From Pseudomonas syringae (lineage in GTDB: Bacteria; Pseudomonadota; Gammaproteobacteria; Pseudomonadales; Pseudomonadaceae): a stretch of 64,000 bases of DNA. A program made the translations under genes and the position numbers. The notes beneath the pieces are model-generated. The model did not search any database and was not told the origin of the DNA. It saw only the letters and a list, made by a program, of their open reading frames with translations. The stretch is taken from assembly GCF_001698815.1 (NCBI RefSeq), contig NZ_LGSI01000005.1, forward strand, positions 1 through 64,000, given 5' to 3'. Each line of letters begins with the position of its first letter. Positions within the stretch are counted from its first letter, which is position 1. This document shows positions 56,861-64,000 of the stretch, piece by piece.

Positions 56861-58159
56861 TCAGCCCGCCGCGCCGACCATGCGTACCGCGCCGCGTTTG
56901 TTGACGTTGCCATTGGACATCACACAGTTGCGGCCAGCACCTTTGGCGGCATACAGCGCCTGGTCGGCGGTCTTGAGCACTTCTTCCGGCGTGCGATGCT
57001 CCGGCTGACGTTCAGCGACGCCAATGCTGATGGTTACTGACACGCTGGAAGCCTGGGCCGCACCCCGGCGCTGACGACCTTGCTGGTCGTCTTGAGGTCG
57101 GTTGTCATTGTTGCGCAACAGAATGTCGTAGTTGGCGATGGACTCGCGGATCGCTTCCAGATGCGGCAGGCATTCTTCCAGCGTCTTGGCAGCGAAGACG
57201 ATGGCGAATTCTTCACCGCCATAGCGATAAGCCTTGCCGCCGCCGCTGGTGATCTTCGACAGCTTGCTGGCCACCAGTCGCAGCACCTGATCGCCAACGT
57301 CGTGGCCGTGAGTGTCGTTGAATTTCTTGAAGTGATCGACGTCGCCCATCGCCAGCACATAGTTGCGACCCAGGCGCTGCATCCGCTCGTTGAGCGCGCG
57401 CCGCCCCGGCAGGCCGGTCAGTTCGTCGCGGAAGGCCATTTGATAGGCCTCGTGAGCCACCGCCGCCGCAATCATCAACATCACCTGGCTGCACAGGATG
57501 TTCAGGGTAAACGGCAGAATGAAGGTTTTCGGCAACGCCCAGAGCAGTCCGACCAAGCCGACCAGCTGCGCGGCATGCAGCGGCCTCGGTTTACGCACGT
57601 ACTGCACGACCAACAGGCTGAAAGTGATCAGGAACATCAGGTAAGAAAGCTGGATCAGGCTCATCCACGCGCCATGCAGCGCGGGCCAACGGATCTCGGC
57701 GAGCCAGCGGAGCACGGTGTCCGGATAACTTTGCTCCAGCCCCAGCGCAACCGCGCCCACCGCAAGCAGCACCGCGAGCCGGGCAATCATGTCCTGGAAA
57801 AGATGCGTGCGTTCTTCCCAGGCGGCGTACACGCCGAACATCAACGGCAGCAGCAGGCACACCAGATGAAAGACCACCGCCGCGTCTTCGCGCACCTTGC
57901 CGAAATCGCGGAAATAATCGGTCTGGGTGTCGAGCAGGAAGTAGGCAATGTAGACGGTGATCATCAGAAACAGCTCACGCTGCCGTCGATAAACCCCGCA
58001 ATACGCGCCGCCGAGCAACAGCACCAGTGTCGGCAGAACGTTGAACAAGGAGGTAAAAAATACGTTCAAATCCTTAACGTACGCAGCCGCAAGCCCCGCA
58101 AGCAGCAATACCAGCGATGGCAGGAAATGGCTAAGACGTAGAGATGAAGAACGCAGCAA
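56861..58159 (-). CDS. Membrane-bound diguanylate cyclase
   Basis: 432 aa. About six to seven membrane helices (residues 10-235) and a C-terminal GGDEF domain with active-site GGEEF (RYGGEEFAIV). No RxxD inhibition site is seen five residues upstream (the stretch reads KITSGGGKAY), so product feedback through an I-site may be absent. It has an extra charged insertion (about 350, rich in Gln, Arg and Asp). TTG start at 58159 with AGGAG about 10 bases upstream; no better start downstream. Confidence 0.87.
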   Translation of the reverse strand: MLRSSSLRLSHFLPSLVLLLAGLAAAYVKDLNVFFTSLFNVLPTLVLLLGGAYCGVYRRQRELFLMITVYIAYFLLDTQTDYFRDFGKVREDAAVVFHLVCLLLPLMFGVYAAWEERTHLFQDMIARLAVLLAVGAVALGLEQSYPDTVLRWLAEIRWPALHGAWMSLIQLSYLMFLITFSLLVVQYVRKPRPLHAAQLVGLVGLLWALPKTFILPFTLNILCSQVMLMIAAAVAHEAYQMAFRDELTGLPGRRALNERMQRLGRNYVLAMGDVDHFKKFNDTHGHDVGDQVLRLVASKLSKITSGGGKAYRYGGEEFAIVFAAKTLEECLPHLEAIRESIANYDILLRNNDNRPQDDQQGRQRRGAAQASSVSVTISIGVAERQPEHRTPEEVLKTADQALYAAKGAGRNCVMSNGNVNKRGAVRMVGAAG

Positions 58160-58273
58160 AGTGAATGTCTCCTACCCGGCATGGGCAAAGATCTCAGTTG
58201 ATGGCATTGTGCCCTCATAACCAGATAGCAGGCTACTTTCTTTAACGGCAGGAGATGGGAAAGGTTTATTAAC

Positions 58274-58997
58274 GCGCCCCGTTCAAACGGTAGGTGGGGA
58301 CTTGTCCCCGAAGCCGGTGGCACAAGCGGCGTAATTTCACGGGTAGATTTGTCGTCTGGAAATCACCCTCGGGGACAAGTCCCCTCCTACCGATAGCGCT
58401 GCGTCAGACGCCCACAAAAAATCCGCTTCCCCAAAACGAAGGAAAGCTTTGAATTTACCTGCGCGCCCCGTTCAAACGGTAGGAGGGGACTTGTCCCCGA
58501 AGCCGGTGGCACAAGCGGCGTAATTTCTCGGGTAGATTTGGCGTCTGGAAATCACCCTCGGGGACAAGTCCCCTCCTACCAACAGCACTGCGTCAGACGC
58601 CCACAAAAAAGCCGCTTCCCAAAAACGAAGGAAAGCTTTGAATTTACCTGCGCAGCCCGTTCAAACGGTAGGAGGGGACTTGTCCCCGAAGCCGGTGGCA
58701 CAGGCGGCGTAATTTCTCGGGTAGATTTGGCGTCTGGAAATCACCCTCGGGGACAAGTCCCCTCCTACCAACAGTGCTCCACAAAAAAGCCGCATCCCCA
58801 AAACGAAGGAAAGCTTTGAATTTACCTGCGCAGCCCGCTCAAACGGTAGGAGGGGACTTGTCCCCGAAGCCGGTGGCACAAGCGGCGTAATTTCTCGGGT
58901 GGATTTGGCGTCTGGAAATCACCCTCGGGGACAAGTCCCCTCCTACCAACAGTGCTCCACAAAAAAGCCGCTTCCCCCCAACGGAGGAAGCGGCTTT
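58274..58997. repeat. Tandem array of four ~189-bp units made of a REP doublet plus terminator remnant
   Basis: Unit starts: 58274, 58463, 58652 and 58830, with periods of 189, 189 and 178 (the third unit lacks about 11 bases). Each unit has arms GGTAGGAGGGGACTTGTCCC (left) and GGGGACAAGTCCCCTCCTAC (right), enclosing a spacer AAGCCGGTGGCACAAGCGGC and so on, then a copy of the terminator-like CCGCTTCC...GGAAAGCTTT. The last copy ends in the intact terminator of the 59016 gene. There are no CRISPR-like unique spacers. The remaining 856-base gap 58160-59015 contains only this. Confidence 0.9.
58964..58997 (-). terminator. Terminator of the FadE2-like gene
   Basis: AAAGCCGCTTCC (58964-58975) pairs perfectly with GGAAGCGGCTTT (58986-58997), with Ts on minus at 58961-58966. 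It is 18 bases downstream of the stop at 59016. The three upstream array units carry degenerate copies. Confidence 0.85.
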
Positions 58998-59015
58998 GCG
59001 TGAAGCCGGCGGTGC

Positions 59016-60821
59016 TTAGTAAGCCAGGCCGAAGTCTTCTTCTTTCATGTCCATCAGGTTGCTGGCGCCCGACAGCATGGTTGCAACGTGGGTGCGGGTA
59101 CGCGGCAGGATGCGTTGGAAGTAGAAGCGCGCAGTCTGCAGCTTGGCGGTGTAGAAGGCTTCTTCGGTGGTGCCCGCTGCCAGTTTTTCGGCAGCAACAC
59201 GCGCCATGTCAGCCCAGAAGTAAGCCAGGCAGGCGTAACCGGAATACATCAGGTAATCCACCGAAGCGGCACCGACTTCTTCGCGATCCTTCATGGCGGC
59301 CATGCCCACTTTCATGGTCAGCTCGCCCCACTCTTTGTTCAATGCAGCCAACGGGGTGACGAATTCCTGAACGGCTTCGACGCCTTCGTTGTTCTGGCAG
59401 AACTTGTGGACGATCTTGGTGAAGCCTTTAAGCGCCTCGCCTTGGGTCATCAACACTTTACGGCCCAGCAGGTCCAGCGCCTGGATGCCGGTAGTGCCTT
59501 CGTACAGCATGGAAATGCGACTGTCGCGAACGTTCTGCTCCATGCCCCACTCGGCGATGAAGCCGTGACCGCCGTAGATTTGCACGCCATGGTTGGCAGA
59601 CTCGAAGCCCACTTCAGTCATGAACGCCTTGGCAATCGGCGTCATGAACGCCAGCAGTGCGTCGGCCTGTTTCTTGGCTTCTTCGTCCTGGCCGTACTTG
59701 ACGATGTCCACCAGCTTGGCGGTGAAGTACACCATCGCGCGGTTGCCTTCGGCGAACGCTTTCATGGTCAACAGCATGCGGCGCACGTCAGGGTGCACGA
59801 TGATCGGGTCAGCGGCTTTTTCAGGCGCTTTCGGGCCGGTCAACGAGCGCATTTGCAGACGATCGCGAGCGTATTTCAGGCCGCCCTGGAAGCCGATCTC
59901 GGCGTGGGCCAGACCTTGCAATGCAGTGCCCAGCCGCGCGGTGTTCATGAAGGTGAACATGCAGTTCAGGCCTTTGTTCGCCGGGCCGATCAGGAAACCG
60001 GTGGCCGCGTCGAAGTTCATCACGCAGGTCGCGTTGCCGTGGATACCCATCTTGTGTTCCAGCGAACCGCAGGTCACAGCGTTGCGCTCGCCAATGCTGC
60101 CGTCAGCGTTGGGCATGAACTTGGGCACGATGAACAGCGAAATGCCTTTGGTGCCAGCCGGCGCGTCCGGCAGGCGGGCCAGCACGATGTGGACGATGTT
60201 ATCGGCCATGTCGTGTTCGCCAGCAGAGATAAAGATCTTGGTGCCGCTGACACGGTAAGAACCATCAGCCTGAGGCTCGGCCTTGGTGCGCAGCATGCCC
60301 AGGTCGGTGCCGCAATGCGGTTCGGTCAGACACATGGTGCCGGTCCATTCGCCGGACACCAGCTTGGTCAGGTAAGCGTGGCGCTGTTCTTCGGTGCCGT
60401 GCTCGGAAATAGTGTTCATCGCGCCATGGGACAAACCTGGGTACATGCCCCACGACCAGTTGGCTTCGCCGACCATTTCGCTGACAGCAAGACCGAGGGA
60501 CTCAGGCAAACCCTGGCCGCCATGCTCGATGTCATGGGCCAGGCTTGGCCAGCCGCCTTCGACGAATTGCTTGTAGGCTTCCTTGAAACCGGTTGGCGTC
60601 TTCACGCCCGATTCGCTCCAGGTACAGCCTTCGGTATCACCGACACGATTCAGCGGCGCCAGAACCTGCTCACAAAACTTGGCGCCTTCTTCAAGAATGG
60701 CGTCAACCATATCGGGAGTAGCGTCCTGGCAAGCCGGCAGACTTTGATAGTGCGCTTCGTAGCCGAGCAGTTCGTCACGAACGAAGCGAATATCACGCAA
60801 GGGGGCCTTGTAGTCAGGCAT
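59016..60821 (-). CDS. Long-chain-type acyl-CoA dehydrogenase (FadE2-like)
   Basis: 601 aa from [20 protein letters not shown]; the frame is open for 24 codons upstream. Contains the same domains as the 54867 gene ([43 protein letters not shown]) and a C-terminal extension ([15 protein letters not shown]). The two enzymes are paralogues separated by the GGDEF gene. Expected role: first step of beta-oxidation of long-chain fatty acids in the inner-membrane-associated FadE complex. An RBS (AGAGG) precedes the ATG. Confidence 0.92.
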   Translation of the reverse strand: MPDYKAPLRDIRFVRDELLGYEAHYQSLPACQDATPDMVDAILEEGAKFCEQVLAPLNRVGDTEGCTWSESGVKTPTGFKEAYKQFVEGGWPSLAHDIEHGGQGLPESLGLAVSEMVGEANWSWGMYPGLSHGAMNTISEHGTEEQRHAYLTKLVSGEWTGTMCLTEPHCGTDLGMLRTKAEPQADGSYRVSGTKIFISAGEHDMADNIVHIVLARLPDAPAGTKGISLFIVPKFMPNADGSIGERNAVTCGSLEHKMGIHGNATCVMNFDAATGFLIGPANKGLNCMFTFMNTARLGTALQGLAHAEIGFQGGLKYARDRLQMRSLTGPKAPEKAADPIIVHPDVRRMLLTMKAFAEGNRAMVYFTAKLVDIVKYGQDEEAKKQADALLAFMTPIAKAFMTEVGFESANHGVQIYGGHGFIAEWGMEQNVRDSRISMLYEGTTGIQALDLLGRKVLMTQGEALKGFTKIVHKFCQNNEGVEAVQEFVTPLAALNKEWGELTMKVGMAAMKDREEVGAASVDYLMYSGYACLAYFWADMARVAAEKLAAGTTEEAFYTAKLQTARFYFQRILPRTRTHVATMLSGASNLMDMKEEDFGLAY

Positions 60822-61155
60822 AGCGATAAACCTCTGCTGTTGAATCCTGGAATGTATGACCGATCGGTCGCTGCGGGAAGGTTCCCCAACCACCGGACAA
60901 ACTCGGATGCCTAGCGGTCAAACAGGTGTTTGAAACATACGTTTACGCCTGGGCCTTGTCAAGCGTGCCTAACGCGCCGTTCATCGTCGACTTCGCTACA
61001 AACCTTGCAGGCAAAGGGATGCAGCGAAGGATGAAGAATCCGTCGATGGCTTGAGTCTAGTTCAGCGAGTGGGCACAGCGGATTGGATAGAAGCGCGTGA
61101 TGACAGAGGATTCAGCACGCAACGCCGTGCACGATTGCACGGCGAGAAGGGTCGA

Positions 61156-61452
61156 TCAGGCGTAAGTGTCGATCAAGGTACCGAGCGCTTCGTCGCTGGC
61201 TTTTTGTACCGCTGCGCCAGCCTGAAACTGGGACTTGGCCGATTCCAGCTCAACGATATTGGCCGAAAGATCACTGCGCTGGGAGCGATCAACGGAACGC
61301 AGATTTTCCAGCTGGAAATCCGAAGACTGGCTTCTGCCTGAGACTTCGATATTGCTGCTGGCGATCTGAGTGGCCGCTTGATCGACACGAGATTGCCCAA
61401 CCTCCATCGCGCTAAGGCCTGGATACAACGTGTTGTTCATACTGATTTGCAT
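61156..61452 (-). CDS. Small flagellar rod/hook-like protein
   Basis: 98 aa. The N-terminus (YPGLSAMEVGQSRVDQAATQIASSN) resembles the N-terminal helix and DQAANQIA-type motif of FlgB/FlgC/FlgG, and the C-terminus (QFQAGAAVQKASDEALGTLIDTYA) resembles their C-terminal helix. The middle region of real rod proteins is missing. It therefore looks like a minimal rod-type fold. Start at 61452 (MQISMNNTLYPG); MNNTL four codons later is an alternative. No other flagellar gene is nearby. Function unknown. Upstream and downstream gaps (60822-61155 and 61453-61786) show no gene. Confidence 0.65.
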   Translation of the reverse strand: MQISMNNTLYPGLSAMEVGQSRVDQAATQIASSNIEVSGRSQSSDFQLENLRSVDRSQRSDLSANIVELESAKSQFQAGAAVQKASDEALGTLIDTYA

Positions 61453-61786
61453 GTGTCGATCCTCCTGTTCTGATAACGAACACCTGCTATTGAAGCAGTA
61501 AAACTGGCAAATAGCCTGACAATTAGACTAATGGCACTTCGCCGCCTCATAGGCTGAGTCTTGGCACCCTGCGACTCAAGCGCGCAAATGTTACCAAGCG
61601 TGGCAGAGAGTGACAGCTCAGTGCTCACTCGCCTGAAAACGGTGCACGACCCAGCGCGCTCGAATCAGGCTATACCTAGTCTACGCAGGCGCTCGTGGCG
61701 GCGATGGTCAAAATCTGTGCAGTGGCGCACATCCTGCATCTTTTCCCCAACCTCCTTCAGTGGATTCAGCCGACCCAAGCCTCCCC

Positions 61787-62596
61787 ATGCGCCCAAAGGA
61801 ACTCAAACACTGGACCACCGGCATCGCCCACCTCCTCGATCTGCCGATGGGCGCCGCGCGGCTGAGTGGATTAAGCCAGTGGCTGAAGCAGATATGCCCG
61901 GTCGACCATTTCGTGCTGTTCGTTTATCAAGGCAATCACCGGCCGCTGGCCTTGTTCGATACCTTCACGCCGGACAAGCGCAAGGTCTATGTCGATGATT
62001 ATCAGTGCGGGCCGTACCTGCTGGACCCGTTCTATCTGGCCTGCACACGCCGCCAACCGCCCGGCCTGTGGCGCTTGCGCCAGTTCGCGCCCGACCACTT
62101 CTACCTGAGCGAGTATTACCTGGCGTACTACCAGCAGACCGGCCTGGCCGAAGAAGTGGCGTTCTTTGTCGATCTGGGCGACGACACCACGGCGGTTTTG
62201 TCGTTGATGCGCGCCACGTCCAGCTGCGCCTTCAGCCGTGACGAACTGCAATTGATGGACTGTGCGCAACCCATCGTCGAGCAGGTCATCGGCGAGGCAT
62301 GGAGCCAGTTCCACGCCGACAAACCGCGTCCGGCGCAGGATCTGGACTTCAAGATCCACGCCGCATTCGATCACTTCGGCGCGCATATTCTGACCGGTCG
62401 CGAGCAGGAAATCGTCCGCCTGCTGCTGCGCGGCCACTCCAGCGCCTCGGTGGCCGAGCAACTGTCGATCAGCCCCGGCACGGTGAAAATCCACCGCAAG
62501 AATATCTACGCCAAGCTGGGTATCTGCAGCCAGTCGGAGCTACTCGGGTTGTTCATTCGCGAGCTGGCCGGGCCGGAGATGGCGGCGACGGGGTGA
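61787..62596 (+). CDS. LuxR family transcriptional regulator
   Basis: 269 aa from the ATG at 61787 (MRPKELKHWTTGI); a GTG nine codons upstream (61760) is possible and neither has a good RBS. The C-terminal helix-turn-helix (LTGREQEIVRLLLRGHSSASVAEQLSISPGTVKIHRKNIYAKLG) is of the GerE/LuxR type. The N-terminal half (about 1-190) is not an obvious autoinducer-binding domain and may sense a metabolite. It is an orphan LuxR beside an ABC transporter gene, which it may control. Confidence 0.85.
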   Translation: MRPKELKHWTTGIAHLLDLPMGAARLSGLSQWLKQICPVDHFVLFVYQGNHRPLALFDTFTPDKRKVYVDDYQCGPYLLDPFYLACTRRQPPGLWRLRQFAPDHFYLSEYYLAYYQQTGLAEEVAFFVDLGDDTTAVLSLMRATSSCAFSRDELQLMDCAQPIVEQVIGEAWSQFHADKPRPAQDLDFKIHAAFDHFGAHILTGREQEIVRLLLRGHSSASVAEQLSISPGTVKIHRKNIYAKLGICSQSELLGLFIRELAGPEMAATG

Positions 62597-62622
62597 AATC
62601 CGCCTGACGCTGAATGCGATTC

Positions 62623-62710
62623 GTTGGAGCGAGGCTTGCCCGCGAATCAGGCGCCTCGGTGAGCCAGATCCACAGCGTAATCGTTCTTCGCGGGCAAGCC
62701 TCGCTCCAAC
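62623..62710. repeat. REP doublet E (GTTGGAGCGAGG family)
   Basis: Left arm GTTGGAGCGAGGCTTGCCCG (from 62623) and right arm 62687-62710 are exact reverse complements. The loop is similar to that of the 16886 doublet. It lies between the LuxR gene and the ABC ATPase gene. Confidence 0.88.
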
Positions 62711-62832
62711 GGGCGGTGTTTGCTACGCGACAGCCTCTATCCCCCAAGGGATATATACAGCGCAAAACCCCGGTTGCTAGTTTGATCGCCATTGCAGAGA
62801 CCGATGCACTGGAAATCACGCGAGCGCCAACG

Positions 62833-63966
62833 ATGAGTGACAACAGCCACGCCAACGATATCGAGTTCCGTCACGTAGAGAAGCTCTACGGCAATCTGAA
62901 AGCCGTCAACGACCTGAGTTTTCAGGTGCGGCGCGGCACCTTTCATTCGTTTCTCGGCGGCTCCGGCTGCGGCAAGACCACCACGTTGCGGATGATTGCC
63001 GGCTTCGATCAGCCCAGCTCCGGCGAAGTGTTGCTGGCTGGCAAAAACGTCGCAGGCGTGCCGGCTTTTCAGCGCCCGGTGAACATGGTGTTCCAGCATT
63101 ACGCACTGTTCCCGCACATGACCGTCGCCGAGAATATTGCCTACGGCCTGCGGTATCGAACCCCACGCCCGGACAAGAAAGAACAACGTCGCCTGGCCGA
63201 CGAAGCGCTGGAGATGGTGCGCCTCAATGGCCTCGGGCATCGCAAGCCCAGCGAATTGTCCGGCGGCCAGCAACAGCGGGTGGCGCTGGCCCGCGCGCTG
63301 GTCAACAAGCCAACCGTGTTGCTGCTCGACGAACCGCTGGCCGCGCTGGATCGCAAGCTGCGCAAGGAGATGCAATCCGAACTGCTGCGCTTGCAGCGCG
63401 AAGTCGGGATCACTTTCGTGCTGGTGACTCACGATCAGGAAGAAGCGCTGTCCATGAGCGACAGCATCAGCGTGATGCACAGCGGCTCGATCATTCAGAC
63501 CGCCACCCCGGAACAACTCTACGAAGCGCCAGCCAATCGCTATGTGGCGGACTTCATCGGCGAGTCCAATCTGTTCAATGGCACAGTCCGCCATCTGACT
63601 GGCAACTCGGTGGTATTGCGCACCGATCACGGCCTTGAACTGACCAGCCCGCAAACCCCGACCGGCATGGCGCTAAGCGCCAACACACCCGGCTGCATTG
63701 CGGTTCGTCCGGAGCTGATCAGCATTGCCGCGCCCAACGGTCTGCTGGCCCGCGACGTAACCCTGAACGGCTGCGTCGAGGACCGGATTTACCTGGGCAA
63801 CCTCACGGAATACCGCGTGCGCACCGAGCCGTTCGGCATCGTCTGCGTCCGGGTGCCGCGCCACCTGGGCCAAGCCGGACCGGGTACCGATTTTGGCGGT
63901 TTTGAACACGGCGCCGCAGTGCGCGTTGGCTGGGATAACGCCAGCGGCCTGGCCATGGCTTTGTAA
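62833..63966 (+). CDS. ABC transporter ATP-binding protein (polyamine/iron type)
   Basis: 377 aa from the ATG at 62833; an upstream extension of 73 codons runs through the REP repeat. Walker A GGSGCGKTTT, signature LSGGQQQRVALARAL and Walker B LLLDEPLAALD are all present, with a C-terminal TOBE domain (about 285-370). The type matches PotA/FbpC/CysA-like importers. The permease and binding-protein genes would lie beyond 64000, so the substrate cannot be decided; spermidine/putrescine is the best guess. Confidence 0.9.
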   Translation: MSDNSHANDIEFRHVEKLYGNLKAVNDLSFQVRRGTFHSFLGGSGCGKTTTLRMIAGFDQPSSGEVLLAGKNVAGVPAFQRPVNMVFQHYALFPHMTVAENIAYGLRYRTPRPDKKEQRRLADEALEMVRLNGLGHRKPSELSGGQQQRVALARALVNKPTVLLLDEPLAALDRKLRKEMQSELLRLQREVGITFVLVTHDQEEALSMSDSISVMHSGSIIQTATPEQLYEAPANRYVADFIGESNLFNGTVRHLTGNSVVLRTDHGLELTSPQTPTGMALSANTPGCIAVRPELISIAAPNGLLARDVTLNGCVEDRIYLGNLTEYRVRTEPFGIVCVRVPRHLGQAGPGTDFGGFEHGAAVRVGWDNASGLAMAL

Positions 63967-64000
63967 CAGCTCGCTTTACCCTGCTTCGAACACAGCTCAT

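Noticed and set aside
58538..58819. Plus-strand ORF (93 aa) in the tandem array
   Set aside because: It translates repeat sequence twice (VDLASGNHPRGQVPSYQQ in each copy) and has no RBS; not a gene.
58274..58997. CRISPR array
   Set aside because: The repeated unit is about 189 bases, and the segments between palindromes are the same in each copy rather than unique spacers; no cas genes are nearby. It is a tandem duplication of REP elements.

Overview
The window is chromosomal DNA of a Pseudomonas (Gammaproteobacteria). The evidence is the AmgK/MurU cell-wall recycling pair next to lptD-surA-pdxA-rsmA-apaGH, the rpsU-dnaG-rpoD macromolecular synthesis cluster, a pqqFABCDE operon with a trailing S9 peptidase, a lysine 2-monooxygenase gene, a small DUF3077 gene, and several REP families typical of fluorescent pseudomonads. 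The gene content fits the fluorescens/putida/syringae lineages; I cannot name the species from sequence alone.

Layout. 1-20 kb: envelope and housekeeping genes. djlA, murU and amgK lie on minus; lptD-surA-pdxA-rsmA-apaG-apaH-glpE on plus; then the stress operon prkA-yeaH-spoVR, cca, folK/folB (minus), plsY, tsaD (minus) and rpsU. A 530-base gap between rpsU and dnaG may hold a decayed gene. 20.5-27.9 kb: dnaG, rpoD, a large PAS-GGDEF-EAL protein and tRNA-Ile(CAU). 27.9-30.5 kb: a small accessory patch directly after the tRNA (orphan VapB antitoxin, CatB-like acetyltransferase, DUF2442 protein, small unknown proteins). 30.5-33.3 kb: a chemoreceptor and an MFS exporter.

33.6-38.8 kb (minus) is the most interesting block. 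It resembles E. coli yjfIJKLMC: DUF2170 protein, PspA/IM30 protein, rhomboid protease, DUF2491, DUF350 membrane protein, DUF1190 lipoprotein and a glutathionylspermidine-synthetase-like ATP-grasp enzyme. A striking pair of palindromes in opposite orientation sits upstream. I infer an envelope-associated system combining PspA-type membrane remodelling, intramembrane proteolysis and a peptide-bond-forming ligase.

38.9-43 kb: FUSC transporter, Lrp-type regulator, davB, and a davA gene truncated at its 3' end. 43.2-50.9 kb: the pqq locus. 51-54.6 kb: a DUF3077 gene with an RNA-like leader between two nearly identical REP doublets, a Pmp3 peptide, a class III aminotransferase homologue in which the catalytic lysine appears to be Glu, and a divergent LysR regulator. 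54.8-61 kb: two long acyl-CoA dehydrogenases around a diguanylate cyclase, with a four-copy ~189-bp tandem array that seems to have copied a terminator. 61-64 kb: a small flagellar-rod-like protein, a LuxR regulator and an ABC ATPase of the polyamine/iron type.

Most genes are ordinary core genes. Novelty lies in the yjf-like operon and its operator, the lysine-less aminotransferase, the truncated davA, the tandem array, the rpsU-dnaG gap, and the DUF3077 element. All start choices and functions were made by reading the sequence and family knowledge; no search was run.
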